The position numbers and the translations under genes were made by a program. 64,000 nucleotides of DNA, taken from NCBI GenBank assembly GCA_934754335.1, contig CAKVHY010000004.1:1-64000 (forward strand), given 5' to 3'. Shown piece by piece: positions 16,974 to 25,522 of the stretch (its first letter is position 1; the number at the start of each line of letters is the position of its first letter). The DNA comes from an uncultured Clostridia bacterium. Its GTDB lineage: Bacteria; Bacillota; Clostridia; Christensenellales; UBA1242. Under the pieces are notes generated by a model that was given only the letters and a program-made list of their open reading frames with translations, had not been told where the DNA came from and did not search any database.

Positions 16974-18506
16974 TTATTCAGCAGGATCTAATGTCCATGC
17001 AAACTCAATATAAGCATTGCTTGTAATTGTTGGTGGATAATAATTCATTTCGTAAGCATAATTATCGTCTTTTCCATCAAATCTAAATTCAAAATTATCA
17101 TTTATAATTGAGAATGTAACAACATGTCTGCCAGCAGTTGTGGCACAGAAACCGCTTGAATATTGCGTTACATCTGAATCGTATGTTATATCAAATAACA
17201 CATCTTTATCATTCTCATCGTAAGTTATTGTTAAATAATGATAAAGTCCATCACCAGCCTTATAATTTGAATAATTTGTGCCATCAAATTCACCAAATGC
17301 GCTTGTAACAATTGGGGCATGGATTTTGCCTCTTATCATTTCCATTGGTACTTCAACCACTTCAGATGGAGCATATAAATCGTTATATTTATAGCCCTCT
17401 CTAGCATCTTCATTTGATGGAACGAATCTTAATTTTATCATTTTCCCATTATCTCTTACATTATAAGTGTGATTTTCAACCGCTACGAATTTACCAACCC
17501 AAACATTTTCTGTTGAAACTACCTCTTCATTTGATAATATTTTTCCCGTTTCTTCTCCATTATTTGAAGAATCACCATCACTGCAAAGAACCACATAACC
17601 ACCGTTAACGCCATTTTTAATATTATTGAACACAGTTCCGTCATCTATTTGTGCAAATGTTAAATCTTTAATATTTTGTGTGTTTGAGCCAAATTGATAA
17701 ACAACCTTCATATCAGTTGTGTCAATTTCAACTGGCGCTTTTAAAATTTTAAGAGTTATCGCATTTGTATATTTTTCATTAAAGTTTGTTTCCGCTTTAA
17801 CTTTTGCAAAAACTGTGTAAGTTCCTGGATATAAATTCTCTATAGTTACATATTCAGTTTTGTTATTATCAACATATTCTTGAATACTTTTTGAGAAATC
17901 AAATTCTTCGCCATCTTTCATTCTATACAAACTATCAATCATAGAATTATCAACAACTTTTGATCCATTCAAAAGCGTGATATTATATCCTGATTCTTTC
18001 GTTCCATAATACAAACTATTTGCTTGAAGTTTTGAACTAAAAATATTTGATGTAACTCTTAAATTATAATCCTTTGTAGATTCGGCTCTATCTATGTTTA
18101 TATAAGTTGTTGGAGTTTGATGACCTTTATAAGAAGCGGTCAATTCCCAAACACCAGCCTCTAAAGTATTATTTTTAGCCTTTGTTTTAAATTCTTCTAA
18201 TGTTTTTGAAGAAGAACCTTCATCATCTATTCCATGATAATAAATTGTGATTTCAGCATCTTTTATTTCACTTTCGCTACCATCACTATATTTAGCCACG
18301 ATTTTAATAGAATCTAAACCTTTCGTTTGCCCATAAACCTCTTTGATCACGAGTTGTGAATCAGGTAATATTGCACCAACAGACTGATCAAAAACAATGT
18401 TTATTGCATTTATTGCTTTTTCACCGCACGCAGTTAAACTAAAAATTCCAAACATTAAAAAACAAAAAGAAATTATTATGCCTGTTATTGTTTTTCTTTT
18501 ATTCAT
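16974..18506 (-). CDS. surface lipoprotein with Ig-like segments, 510 aa
   Basis: The signal peptide ends in the lipobox SLTAC, with lipidated Cys27. The rest is strand-rich and acidic. Residues about 45-95 (LDSIKIVAKYSDGSESEI) look like a bacterial Ig-like unit, with similar segments near 190-260 (NLYPGTYTVFAKVKAETNF). No enzyme motif is seen. It is a single gene with its own promoter and terminator, and AGCGGAGG precedes ATG. Probably displayed on the outer face of the membrane; binding partner unknown. Confidence 0.75.
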   Translation of the reverse strand: MNKRKTITGIIISFCFLMFGIFSLTACGEKAINAINIVFDQSVGAILPDSQLVIKEVYGQTKGLDSIKIVAKYSDGSESEIKDAEITIYYHGIDDEGSSSKTLEEFKTKAKNNTLEAGVWELTASYKGHQTPTTYINIDRAESTKDYNLRVTSNIFSSKLQANSLYYGTKESGYNITLLNGSKVVDNSMIDSLYRMKDGEEFDFSKSIQEYVDNNKTEYVTIENLYPGTYTVFAKVKAETNFNEKYTNAITLKILKAPVEIDTTDMKVVYQFGSNTQNIKDLTFAQIDDGTVFNNIKNGVNGGYVVLCSDGDSSNNGEETGKILSNEEVVSTENVWVGKFVAVENHTYNVRDNGKMIKLRFVPSNEDAREGYKYNDLYAPSEVVEVPMEMIRGKIHAPIVTSAFGEFDGTNYSNYKAGDGLYHYLTITYDENDKDVLFDITYDSDVTQYSSGFCATTAGRHVVTFSIINDNFEFRFDGKDDNYAYEMNYYPPTITSNAYIEFAWTLDPAE

Positions 18507-18549
18507 TCTTACCTCCGCTTAATTTCATTATTATATTTTACGCATTTTC

Positions 18550-18578
18550 ATTATAACATATTTATGATTTTGCTCCAA
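18550..18578 (-). promoter_or_regulatory. promoter for the lipoprotein gene
   Basis: On the minus strand, TTGGAG (18573-18578), a 17-base spacer and TATAAT (18550-18555), 44 bases before the start at 18506. Confidence 0.55.
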
Positions 18579-18632
18579 CAAAATTCCCATACATAAATAT
18601 TCTTTTTAAACCATACATTGAAATCCGCCATC

Positions 18633-18661
18633 TTGACGAATTGCTACAATTTTGATATAAT
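18633..18661 (+). promoter_or_regulatory. sigma-A type promoter for the Fic gene
   Basis: TTGACG (18633-18638), a 17-base spacer and TATAAT (18656-18661), 29 bases before the start at 18691. Confidence 0.85.
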
Positions 18662-18690
18662 ATGTATAATTAAAAATATTGAGGTGGAAA

Positions 18691-19761
18691 ATGGATAATC
18701 AAACATTAAGTATAAGTGAGAATGCATTTCAAATAGTAAGAGCAAGCGAAGAAGTGGAAGGATTTGAATACGATTGGAACAATGTTTCTTCTGATAATCT
18801 CGACCTTATGAAAAATATTAGCAAAGATGTGGTTGTGGAATTTTTGAAATGTCCTGAAACTAAAATAACTGTTGTAAAAAATGAGAACAATCAATATGAA
18901 GTTATTGCACATAACGCAATAGCAAATGAAACTATTAAGATAAATAACATGGGCAATCACTTTATGGGTCTTGTTAAAGTGGTGGAAGAAGCAATGGATT
19001 ACAAGAAAAGAAAGGAACTTGATCCAAACACTCCACTCATTAGAAACAATTTCCCAGATGCTTTCCCGCCCCACTTTTCATATATGCAAGCAAATGATTA
19101 TTCTAGCGATTTTATAAGAGAAGTTAACGAACAAATTCTTTTACATAGATATGGCGAAATTGGTATTGGCGATTATAGAACCGTGGATTTATTTGGCAAA
19201 TATGTGGATGTTATGGTTGCCAGCATGGAAAATGGAGTATTAATAAATAGCGATTTAAAAACTGAAAAAAGTGCTGGCGGAAATGTTGTTATCAAGATGA
19301 AAGAACTTATTGATTGGGCAAACAACGAGGCTTTTAAAAATTCAGAACCTGAAGCAGTTTTGGAGGATATTGCAAAATTCCATGCAAGATTTATTCAAAT
19401 TCACCCATTCCGTGATGGCAACGGAAGAACTGCAAGGCTATTAACAAATTACTTCTTGCTGGCAAACGATATGCCGATGATGAACATTCCCGCAAACGAT
19501 AGAAAAGATTATATTAAAGCACTAAATTATGCCCTTCTTGATGAAGACACTTTACACAGCGGACAATATTTGCCATACACCGAACTGATGACTCACACTT
19601 ATGGTTATAGAGATGAAAGAAACAAATATTATCCATTAAGAGATGTTTTTAGTTCTCACCTTCTAACAGACTCAAATAATTTAGTGGAAGAAATTTTAGG
19701 ATACAACGAAGGCGTTGACTCAAAGGCATTAACTGCAGAGCAAGTGGAACTTACAAACTAA
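18691..19761 (+). CDS. Fic-domain protein (putative AMPylator), 356 aa
   Basis: The active loop HPFRDGNGRTAR starts at H238 and has every residue of the canonical HxFx(D/E)GNGRxxR motif, so it should transfer AMP (or another NMP) to a hydroxyl of a target protein. A possible flap lies near residues 180-205. Near the N-terminus, S19-x3-E23-G24 fits the inhibitory (S/T)xxxE(G/N) motif, so auto-inhibition is possible. The start at 18691 follows GAGGTGG; the frame upstream begins with TTG and lacks a site. No separate antitoxin gene lies next to it. Confidence 0.85.
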   Translation: MDNQTLSISENAFQIVRASEEVEGFEYDWNNVSSDNLDLMKNISKDVVVEFLKCPETKITVVKNENNQYEVIAHNAIANETIKINNMGNHFMGLVKVVEEAMDYKKRKELDPNTPLIRNNFPDAFPPHFSYMQANDYSSDFIREVNEQILLHRYGEIGIGDYRTVDLFGKYVDVMVASMENGVLINSDLKTEKSAGGNVVIKMKELIDWANNEAFKNSEPEAVLEDIAKFHARFIQIHPFRDGNGRTARLLTNYFLLANDMPMMNIPANDRKDYIKALNYALLDEDTLHSGQYLPYTELMTHTYGYRDERNKYYPLRDVFSSHLLTDSNNLVEEILGYNEGVDSKALTAEQVELTN

Positions 19762-19797
19762 AAAGAAACTATACATTTTTGTATGGTCTCTTTTTCT
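19761..19797. terminator. imperfect hairpin terminator between convergent genes
   Basis: A 14-base stem with one mismatch and one G-U pair (19761-19774 with 19781-19794), followed by a T-rich tail, right after the Fic stop codon. Confidence 0.6.
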
Positions 19798-21119
19798 TAT
19801 TTTTTAAGTTTTAACACCGCCATTGTTTCAACATTGCAGGTGTTTGCAAACATATCAAAGGCTTTAACTTTTTCAATTACATATTTTTCTTTCAGCAAAT
19901 TTATATCTCTTGCAAGCGTGGTTAATCCGCATGCCACATATATGATTTTTTCTATTCTATTTTTTAAAATTGCGTTAATTAATTTTTTATCAACTCCGGC
20001 TTTGGGCGGATCTAAAACTAGAGTAAAATTTTCCTTATTATTTTCTAAAATTTTAGGCAAAACTTTTCCACAATCTCCACATATATTTGTTAAATTTTTT
20101 ATATTATTTTTTGCTTTTAATTTATCTGCATCTATTGATGCAGATTTATTAATTTCAACCCCCAAAACCCTCTTACTTTCTTTAGCAATAATTCCGCTTA
20201 AAAGTCCTGCTCCGGAATAGGCATTTATAACATTCTCGTTTTCAATTTCTTTTAAAATTTCTTCATATAATTTATCTGCCACTTCATCATTAACTTGCAT
20301 AAACGAATAAGGATGAACTGAATATTTTAGCCCTAGTTTTTCTTCTTCAATTTCCTTTTCACCATCTATGAATTTAAACTTATCCGAATAAATTTCAGAA
20401 CTCTTAAAATTGTTTATATTAAGCCATAATCCAAATTTTGCATAACTCTTTTGAATAGTACTAGATAAGCCCTTTAATCTTCCACCAATATCAAGAGGAG
20501 AAACAATGCAAATAATCGGAATATTATTTACAATTCGTATGGTTAGATACTTTATATCACCTATTCTTTTTTCAAAATCGAAAGGATTAAAATTATTATT
20601 TTCAAAATAATTTTCGCAAATATTTAAAACATTATTTATCTCATTTTTTGCTATCAAGCAGGACTTTATTTCAACTAGATTATGAGAATTTTCTTCAAAC
20701 ATTCCAAATGTAAATTTTCCATCTTTTTTAAAAGGGAAAAACACCATTTTATTTCTATAATTAAATCTATTGCTTCTAATAATTTCATCTATTTGAATAT
20801 CTAATTTTGCTATCTTTTTAAATGTATCTTTAATTAAATTTTCTTTAAATTGAATTGTTTTTTCATAAGGCAAATTTAAAAAATTACAACCCCCACATTT
20901 TGAAAAATATGGGCACTCACTTTCTATTCTTTCTTTGGATTTTTTTACAATTTTTTCGAGTTTACAAAAAATTAAATTTCCTTTTTCTTTAAGCAAGGAA
21001 ACTTCAACCCTTTCATTTTCCAATGCCTTAGGTATGAAAAAAATCTTGCCATCTTTTTTAGCAATTCCTTCTCCATTTATTCCAAGCCCAATTACATCTA
21101 AAATTAAATTTTCTTTCAT
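19797..21119 (-). CDS. 23S rRNA or tRNA uracil-C5 methyltransferase, TrmA/RlmCD family, 440 aa
   Basis: Order of parts: an N-terminal TRAM beta-barrel (about 1-55), an iron-sulfur cysteine cluster C-x5-C-x2-C (CPYFSKCGGC), an alpha/beta linker, and a Rossmann methyltransferase domain (NAYSGAGLLSG for S-adenosylmethionine, LDPPKAGVD, and the catalytic cysteine in VACGLTTLARD). It makes 5-methyluridine in structured RNA. Which position it modifies cannot be read from sequence. No ribosome binding site precedes the ATG, but the TRAM domain begins right there, so the start is likely right. Confidence 0.9.
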   Translation of the reverse strand: MKENLILDVIGLGINGEGIAKKDGKIFFIPKALENERVEVSLLKEKGNLIFCKLEKIVKKSKERIESECPYFSKCGGCNFLNLPYEKTIQFKENLIKDTFKKIAKLDIQIDEIIRSNRFNYRNKMVFFPFKKDGKFTFGMFEENSHNLVEIKSCLIAKNEINNVLNICENYFENNNFNPFDFEKRIGDIKYLTIRIVNNIPIICIVSPLDIGGRLKGLSSTIQKSYAKFGLWLNINNFKSSEIYSDKFKFIDGEKEIEEEKLGLKYSVHPYSFMQVNDEVADKLYEEILKEIENENVINAYSGAGLLSGIIAKESKRVLGVEINKSASIDADKLKAKNNIKNLTNICGDCGKVLPKILENNKENFTLVLDPPKAGVDKKLINAILKNRIEKIIYVACGLTTLARDINLLKEKYVIEKVKAFDMFANTCNVETMAVLKLKK

Positions 21120-21239
21120 AATTATATGATAGCATAATTTTTGATTATATTAAAATATATAATTAAAAAATTTGCAAGTTTTTATTTTTAATAATTTTGC
21201 AAATGATATATAATAAGTTAGATGAAAAGGAGAAACAAT

Positions 21240-22019
21240 ATGAATATAGCAGTGGTTACTGGTGCTTCTTCAGGCATGGGCAGAGAATTTGTTAGAATTC
21301 TAGATGACTATGGTTTTGATGAAATTTGGGGCTTGGCTTTAGAAGAAGATAAATTAGAAGAAGTTAAAAAAGAAACAAAAACAAAATTTAGATATTTCGC
21401 AGTGGACTTAACAAACTTCGAAAGTATTGAAAGTTATAATGAAGCATTAAAAAAACATAAGCCAAATATTTTATGGCTTGTTAATTGCAGTGGATTCTGC
21501 AAGTTTGGAAGATTTGATGAAATCCCTATCAAGAGCAGTAGTGCAATGATTGATTTAAATTGCAGAGCCCTTGTTCAAATGACGGAGTTATCTTTGCCTT
21601 ACATGACGAAAGGCGGAAGAATTGTTGAAATTGCATCAATGGCGGGTTTACAACCAACTCCTTACATGAGCGTTTATGGTGCAACGAAAGCATTTGTTTT
21701 AAGTTATTCAAGAGCATTGAATAGAGAATTAAAAGTTAAAAAGATTAGCGTTACATGTGTATGCCCACTTTGGACTAACACAAATTTCCAAAAAGTGGCA
21801 AGAGAAAATACCGCTAGTGCCGTAACATATTTCTCAACTTCTTATGACCCAAAGAAAGTTATTGCCAAAGCAGTTAAAGATGCAACCAAGAGAAAAGAAA
21901 TTTCAATCTATGGAACTAAAGCGAACTTCCAAAAATTCCTAGTTAAAGTTTTGCCACATAGATGGGTTTTGAATATTTGGTGCAAACAACAAAAAGCCAA
22001 AGAAAAATATAAAGACTAA
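21240..22019 (+). CDS. short-chain dehydrogenase/reductase, 259 aa
   Basis: TGASSGMG binds the NAD(P) cofactor near the N-terminus and the catalytic YxxxK is YGATK, preceded by the strand VEIASMAG with the usual serine. The C-terminus is basic. Substrate unknown. The ATG at 21240 has AAAAGGAG in front; the in-frame ATG at 21222 would put that site inside the gene. It is a single gene closed by a terminator, and resembles the second short-chain dehydrogenase at 42066. Confidence 0.85.
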   Translation: MNIAVVTGASSGMGREFVRILDDYGFDEIWGLALEEDKLEEVKKETKTKFRYFAVDLTNFESIESYNEALKKHKPNILWLVNCSGFCKFGRFDEIPIKSSSAMIDLNCRALVQMTELSLPYMTKGGRIVEIASMAGLQPTPYMSVYGATKAFVLSYSRALNRELKVKKISVTCVCPLWTNTNFQKVARENTASAVTYFSTSYDPKKVIAKAVKDATKRKEISIYGTKANFQKFLVKVLPHRWVLNIWCKQQKAKEKYKD

Positions 22020-22023
22020 TTTT

Positions 22024-22051
22024 AATCCCTAATTAATTTAGGGATTTTTTA
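22024..22051 (+). terminator. intrinsic terminator
   Basis: A 9-bp stem (AATCCCTAA with TTAGGGATT) and a T run, directly after the short-chain dehydrogenase. Confidence 0.85.
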
Positions 22052-22095
22052 TAAAGATTATAATTAGAAATTTTTTATAATAATATATTAAATAG

Positions 22096-22125
22096 TTTAC
22101 ATTTTAGAAATTTTTTTGATATAAT
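22096..22125 (+). promoter_or_regulatory. promoter of the SPFH/zinc-ribbon cassette
   Basis: TTTACA (22096-22101), an 18-base spacer and TATAAT (22120-22125), about 30 bases ahead of the SPFH gene. Confidence 0.7.
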
Positions 22126-22154
22126 TTAATTATTACATTAAATAAGGAGTTAAA

Positions 22155-23291
22155 ATGGGATTATTTAGAAGAATTAGCAGACAAATGCTTACAGTTGTGG
22201 AATGGAAAGATTCCTCAAAAAATACTATCGTTTATAGATACCCTCTAACTGATAGAGACGAACTTATGAATAGTTCAACATTAGTTGTTAGAGAATCACA
22301 ATGTGCTGTTTTTGTACATAAGGGCGAAGTTGCTGATGTTTTTGGTCCTGGTACGTATAAGTTATCAACTGAGAACATTCCTTTCTTAACAAAGATTTTA
22401 TCTTTGCCAACAGGATTTAATTCTAGAATTAAGGCAGAGATCTACTTTGTTAACACAAAACAATTCACTGGTCAAAAATGGGGCACTCAAAACCCAATCA
22501 TGATGAGAGATGCCGACTATGGCACAGTTAGATTAAGAGGCTTTGGTGTTTACTCATTCAAGGTTGATGATGCTAAAACTTTCATGAAAGAAATGTTTGG
22601 CACAAACGAAATTTATAAAGTTGAGGACGTTGCAGAACAATTAAAACCTTTGCTTATTCAAGGATTATCTGACGCAATCGCTGAAAGCAAAATCTCAGCC
22701 ATTGATTTGGCAGCAAATTATAGAGAATTCTCAAAGGAAATCACTGAAGAAGTTAATAAAGAGTTTAATCCTTTTGGTTTAAAACTTTGCTCAATGACTA
22801 TCGAAAATATTTCATTGCCAGAAGAAGTTGAAAAGGCTCTTGATGAAAGAACTAAATTGGGCGTTCTTGATGGAAAGATTGGTAGTTACACTAGAATTAA
22901 GGCTGCTGATGCAATTGGCGATGCTGCAAAGAATCCAAATGGAAATAATTTGGCAGGATTAGGCGTTGGATTAGGTGCTGGTGCTGGTCTTGGCCAAGTA
23001 TTTGCAAACAACCTAAATTTCAATGACGAAGAAAAAACTGAAAAGAAATCAGATAACAAAGTAACTTGCATTAAGTGTGGTGCTGAAATGAGCAAAAAAG
23101 CAAAGTTCTGCCCTGAATGTGGTGCTTCTCAAGGAATTGTTTGCCCAAAATGCAAAGAAACAAATTCAGCAAATGCTAAATTTTGTGTAAACTGCGGAGA
23201 AAAGTTAGCAAAAGTTAAAAGTTGCCCTAAATGTGGCAAAGAAGTGAAGTCGGGAGCAAAATTCTGCCCTGATTGCGGAACTAAACTATAA
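22155..23291 (+). CDS. SPFH-domain protein with three C-terminal zinc ribbons, YdjI-like, 378 aa
   Basis: Residues about 20-265 form an SPFH/band-7 domain of the YdjI type, without a membrane segment (pattern VYRYPLTD, L-V-V-R-E-S-Q, GPGTYKL). A Gly/Ala-rich linker follows. Residues 305-378 hold three CxxC...CxxC zinc ribbons (CIKC/CPEC, CPKC/CVNC, CPKC/CPDC). In Bacillus subtilis, YdjI is recruited to the membrane by the zinc-ribbon proteins YdjG/YdjH together with a PspA paralogue during envelope stress. Here the next two genes also carry zinc ribbons, but there is no pspA. AAGGAG precedes ATG. Confidence 0.85.
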   Translation: MGLFRRISRQMLTVVEWKDSSKNTIVYRYPLTDRDELMNSSTLVVRESQCAVFVHKGEVADVFGPGTYKLSTENIPFLTKILSLPTGFNSRIKAEIYFVNTKQFTGQKWGTQNPIMMRDADYGTVRLRGFGVYSFKVDDAKTFMKEMFGTNEIYKVEDVAEQLKPLLIQGLSDAIAESKISAIDLAANYREFSKEITEEVNKEFNPFGLKLCSMTIENISLPEEVEKALDERTKLGVLDGKIGSYTRIKAADAIGDAAKNPNGNNLAGLGVGLGAGAGLGQVFANNLNFNDEEKTEKKSDNKVTCIKCGAEMSKKAKFCPECGASQGIVCPKCKETNSANAKFCVNCGEKLAKVKSCPKCGKEVKSGAKFCPDCGTKL

Positions 23292-23293
23292 TT

Positions 23294-24391
23294 ATGGAAA
23301 AAAAATTAAAGTATAAACAAAGAAAATGTGAATCTTGCGGGTCTAATTTAATATACTCACCTTCTAAAGATGCTTTATACTGCAAAAATTGCGGTAATTT
23401 TTATGAAATAGAATGCAATAAAAATTATGAGAAACACGATTTTGACGAAAATACTAAAACTCAAAAAGAAGTTAAGGATTGGTCAGAATTAAATAAGGTT
23501 ATGCAATGTAAGAATTGCGGTGCACAAATCATCTTAGATAAGTTGGAGTTTGCAAAAGAATGCCAGTATTGTGGTAGCCCTGTGGTTTCGGAAATTGACG
23601 AACTTCCAGGGCTTAAACCTGATGCTGTTATTCCGTTTAAATTCGATGGCGTGGAAGCGGTACAAAAATTCAAGGTTGGTGTTAGAAAAAAATGGTTTTT
23701 GCCAAACGATTTCAAAAAACACCTTCCCAAAAGCGAAATGACTGGTACGTACATCCCCTGCTTCGGATTTGATACAGATACAAATAGTACATATTCTGGA
23801 ATTTTTGCTTATACTGTTAGTTATACAGATTCAGATGGTCATCGCCAAACAAGAGAAGAAACAAAACATGTCAGCGGTACTCATCATGAAAACTTTATAA
23901 ACTTGCTTATTGAATCTAGCGCTCATATCAACGATTTGGAATTAACAGATATCAAGCCATATAATATGAGCGATGCTAGAAAATTTAATCAGGATTATTT
24001 AAAGGGTTACACCGTTGAACATTATCAGGACGATTTAAATGTTTGTTTTGATTTAGCAAAAGCCAAAATCACTTCAAATATTAAACGTCAACTACCTTCC
24101 AAGCATGGGTGTTCTAGAATTGTATCTATTAATTTACATACAAATTACGACGCAAAAAAATATTGTTATTATTTACTTCCAACATATAGTTTTATATATA
24201 AATATAAAGAAAAAACTTACAACACTCTTATGAATGGTCAAACTGGAAAAGTTGGCGGAAATGTTCCAAGATCTAAAATTAAGATAACACTATTCGTTTT
24301 AATGCTTATTTTAATTTTTGGCGGAATTATATTCCTTGCATATTTTTTCGGAGAAAGTTCTGGTGTTGATATAGATTTTAGTGGTTTTTAA
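23294..24391 (+). CDS. YdjG-like zinc-ribbon membrane protein, 365 aa
   Basis: Two N-terminal zinc ribbons are visible (CESC/CKNC near 13-35 and CKNC/CQYC near 73-93), then a beta-rich domain of about 200 residues and one membrane segment (about 333-352) near the end. This fits YdjG of Bacillus subtilis, a partner of the SPFH protein. It starts two bases after the upstream stop with only a weak ribosome binding site, so translation is probably coupled. Confidence 0.8.
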   Translation: MEKKLKYKQRKCESCGSNLIYSPSKDALYCKNCGNFYEIECNKNYEKHDFDENTKTQKEVKDWSELNKVMQCKNCGAQIILDKLEFAKECQYCGSPVVSEIDELPGLKPDAVIPFKFDGVEAVQKFKVGVRKKWFLPNDFKKHLPKSEMTGTYIPCFGFDTDTNSTYSGIFAYTVSYTDSDGHRQTREETKHVSGTHHENFINLLIESSAHINDLELTDIKPYNMSDARKFNQDYLKGYTVEHYQDDLNVCFDLAKAKITSNIKRQLPSKHGCSRIVSINLHTNYDAKKYCYYLLPTYSFIYKYKEKTYNTLMNGQTGKVGGNVPRSKIKITLFVLMLILIFGGIIFLAYFFGESSGVDIDFSGF

Positions 24392-24402
24392 AGGAGAATT
24401 TT

Positions 24403-24873
24403 ATGGAAAACAAACCTGTGTATAAAGAATTACAAGTTGGCAAAAAACACTTAACTGCATTTAGTATTGTATTTATGATTCTATCTGCAATTGCCATAGC
24501 AGGCTCAATAGTTTTATTTGTTTGCTCTTCAATTAACTTAGGAAACGAACAAAAAGTTAAGTTTGTTATTTGCTTAGTATTTGGAATCATCTTGGGAATT
24601 TTAGGACTTGCGGGATTAATATTCTCAATCGTTGCATTCTTCACTTCAAGAGCAATGATAAATACTGAAGGTAGCGTTAAAGATGGCAATAGAGCAATGG
24701 GAAAAGGAAATGTTGACCTTTGTCCTAAATGTGGAAGAGTTTTAAAACAAGGCGAAAAATTTTGCAGTGCGTGCGGAGAAGCAGTTGAAACTGTAAATAA
24801 ATGCTCTAAATGTGGCAAGAAAAACGCTAAGGAAACAGAATATTGTGTAAATTGTGGAAATAAATTAAAATAA
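24403..24873 (+). CDS. zinc-ribbon protein with two membrane segments, 156 aa
   Basis: Two membrane segments (about 20-45 and 58-82) are followed by two zinc ribbons (CPKC/CSAC near 107-126 and CSKC/CVNC near 133-152). The topology puts the ribbons in the cytosol, as expected for a membrane adaptor of the SPFH protein encoded two genes upstream. AAAGGAG precedes ATG, 11 bases after the previous stop. Confidence 0.8.
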   Translation: MENKPVYKELQVGKKHLTAFSIVFMILSAIAIAGSIVLFVCSSINLGNEQKVKFVICLVFGIILGILGLAGLIFSIVAFFTSRAMINTEGSVKDGNRAMGKGNVDLCPKCGRVLKQGEKFCSACGEAVETVNKCSKCGKKNAKETEYCVNCGNKLK

Positions 24874-24878
24874 ATTTA

Positions 24879-24907
24879 TTGCAATTTTTAAATTGTTTAA
24901 TTATAAT
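24879..24907 (+). promoter_or_regulatory. promoter of the tRNA-Thr/tRNA-Gly locus
   Basis: TTGCAA (24879-24884), a 17-base spacer and TATAAT (24902-24907), 25 bases before tRNA-Thr. A hairpin-forming AATAGGTG/CACCTATT pair overlaps the -10 box and the spacer to the tRNA. Confidence 0.65.
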
Positions 24908-24932
24908 AGGTGTAAACTTTGCACCTATTTAT

Positions 24933-25008
24933 GCTGATATGGCTCAGTTGGTAGAGCAATTGATTCGTAATCAATAGGTCGCCGGTTCAAGTCCGGCTAT
25001 CAGCTCCA
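24933..25008 (+). tRNA. tRNA-Thr(CGT)
   Basis: All four arms pair: acceptor GCTGATA/TATCAGC, D-stem GCTC/GAGC, anticodon stem ATTGA/TCAAT with loop TTCGTAA (anticodon CGT, reading ACG), and T-arm GCCGG/CCGGC. The 3' CCA is encoded (25006-25008). The last 45 bases occur again, identical, at 27246-27290. Confidence 0.97.
24964..25008 (+). repeat. 45-bp direct repeat, copy 1 (3' half of tRNA-Thr)
   Basis: Identical over 45 bases to 27246-27290. It runs from the anticodon loop to the encoded CCA, the same part of tRNA genes that integrases commonly use as attachment site. The two copies bracket 2.24 kb. Confidence 0.9.
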
Positions 25009-25058
25009 GAATTTATTATTTGACAAAAAACATATAATTCAAATATATTGTAATTTGT

Positions 25059-25132
25059 GCAGGTGTAGTTCAATGGCAGAATATCGGCTTCCCAAACCGA
25101 CTACGAGGGGTCGATTCCCTTCACCCGCTCCA
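25059..25132 (+). tRNA. tRNA-Gly(CCC), with unusual mismatches
   Basis: The 74-base gene is close to the standard glycine tRNA with anticodon CCC (loop TTCCCAA) and encodes CCA. Three positions deviate: acceptor GCAGGTG against CACCCGC leaves an A-C mismatch at the third pair, the anticodon stem TCGGC/ACCGA leaves a C-A pair next to the loop, and the T-loop begins GTC instead of TTC. It is either decaying or has a special role. GGG codons can be read by tRNA-Gly(TCC), so loss would be tolerated. Confidence 0.85.
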
Positions 25133-25135
25133 ATC

Positions 25136-25163
25136 TCCCTAGATTTCTAGGGATTTTTTATTT
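25136..25163 (+). terminator. intrinsic terminator of the tRNA operon
   Basis: TCCCTAG (25136-25142) and CTAGGGA (25147-25153) with a T run, four bases after the tRNA-Gly CCA. Confidence 0.85.
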
Positions 25164-25522
25164 TTTGGTCAAATAAAAATCGAGACATAAATAATTCTAA
25201 ATCTTTGTTTTTTTACATATAGAGCATTTCTCTATCAAAGAAAAATATTTTTATCAAAAAACTATCTAAAACTATAAAAATACACCTTAAACTATGCTAT
25301 TAGGTGTAAATAGGTGTATAAACATTGAATAGTAGTTAAATAAAGATTATAACCAAGATGCTAGTAATTTGTAACTAGCAGAATATAAAAAAGAAACAAT
25401 GTAAAATATAATACATTGTATCTCTTTTAGAAATTTCAAAAAATTAAAGAACTAATTCGTAGATTATTTTATAATAATAAAACTTAAATGTAAAACCTAT
25501 TTTTTGAGAATTTATTTTATCT
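25164..25522. other. AT-rich non-coding stretch with AGGTGT repeats
   Basis: No supported gene. It contains ACACCT and AGGTGT elements (about 25288-25318), a CTAGT/ACTAG hairpin near 25360-25380, and a minus-strand terminator. The AGGTGTA word also flanks both tRNA-Thr copies (24907 and about 27116-27135). Confidence 0.5.
25382..25419 (-). terminator. intrinsic terminator, minus strand
   Basis: ACAATGT/ACATTGT stem (25396-25402 with 25413-25419) with a T-rich tail on the minus strand, about 100 bases beyond the GrpB-family stop codon. Confidence 0.5.

Noticed and set aside
16974..18506. Substrate-binding protein for the adjacent ABC exporter
   Set aside because: The transporter is an ABC-2 exporter, which does not use binding proteins, and the lipoprotein has its own promoter and terminator.
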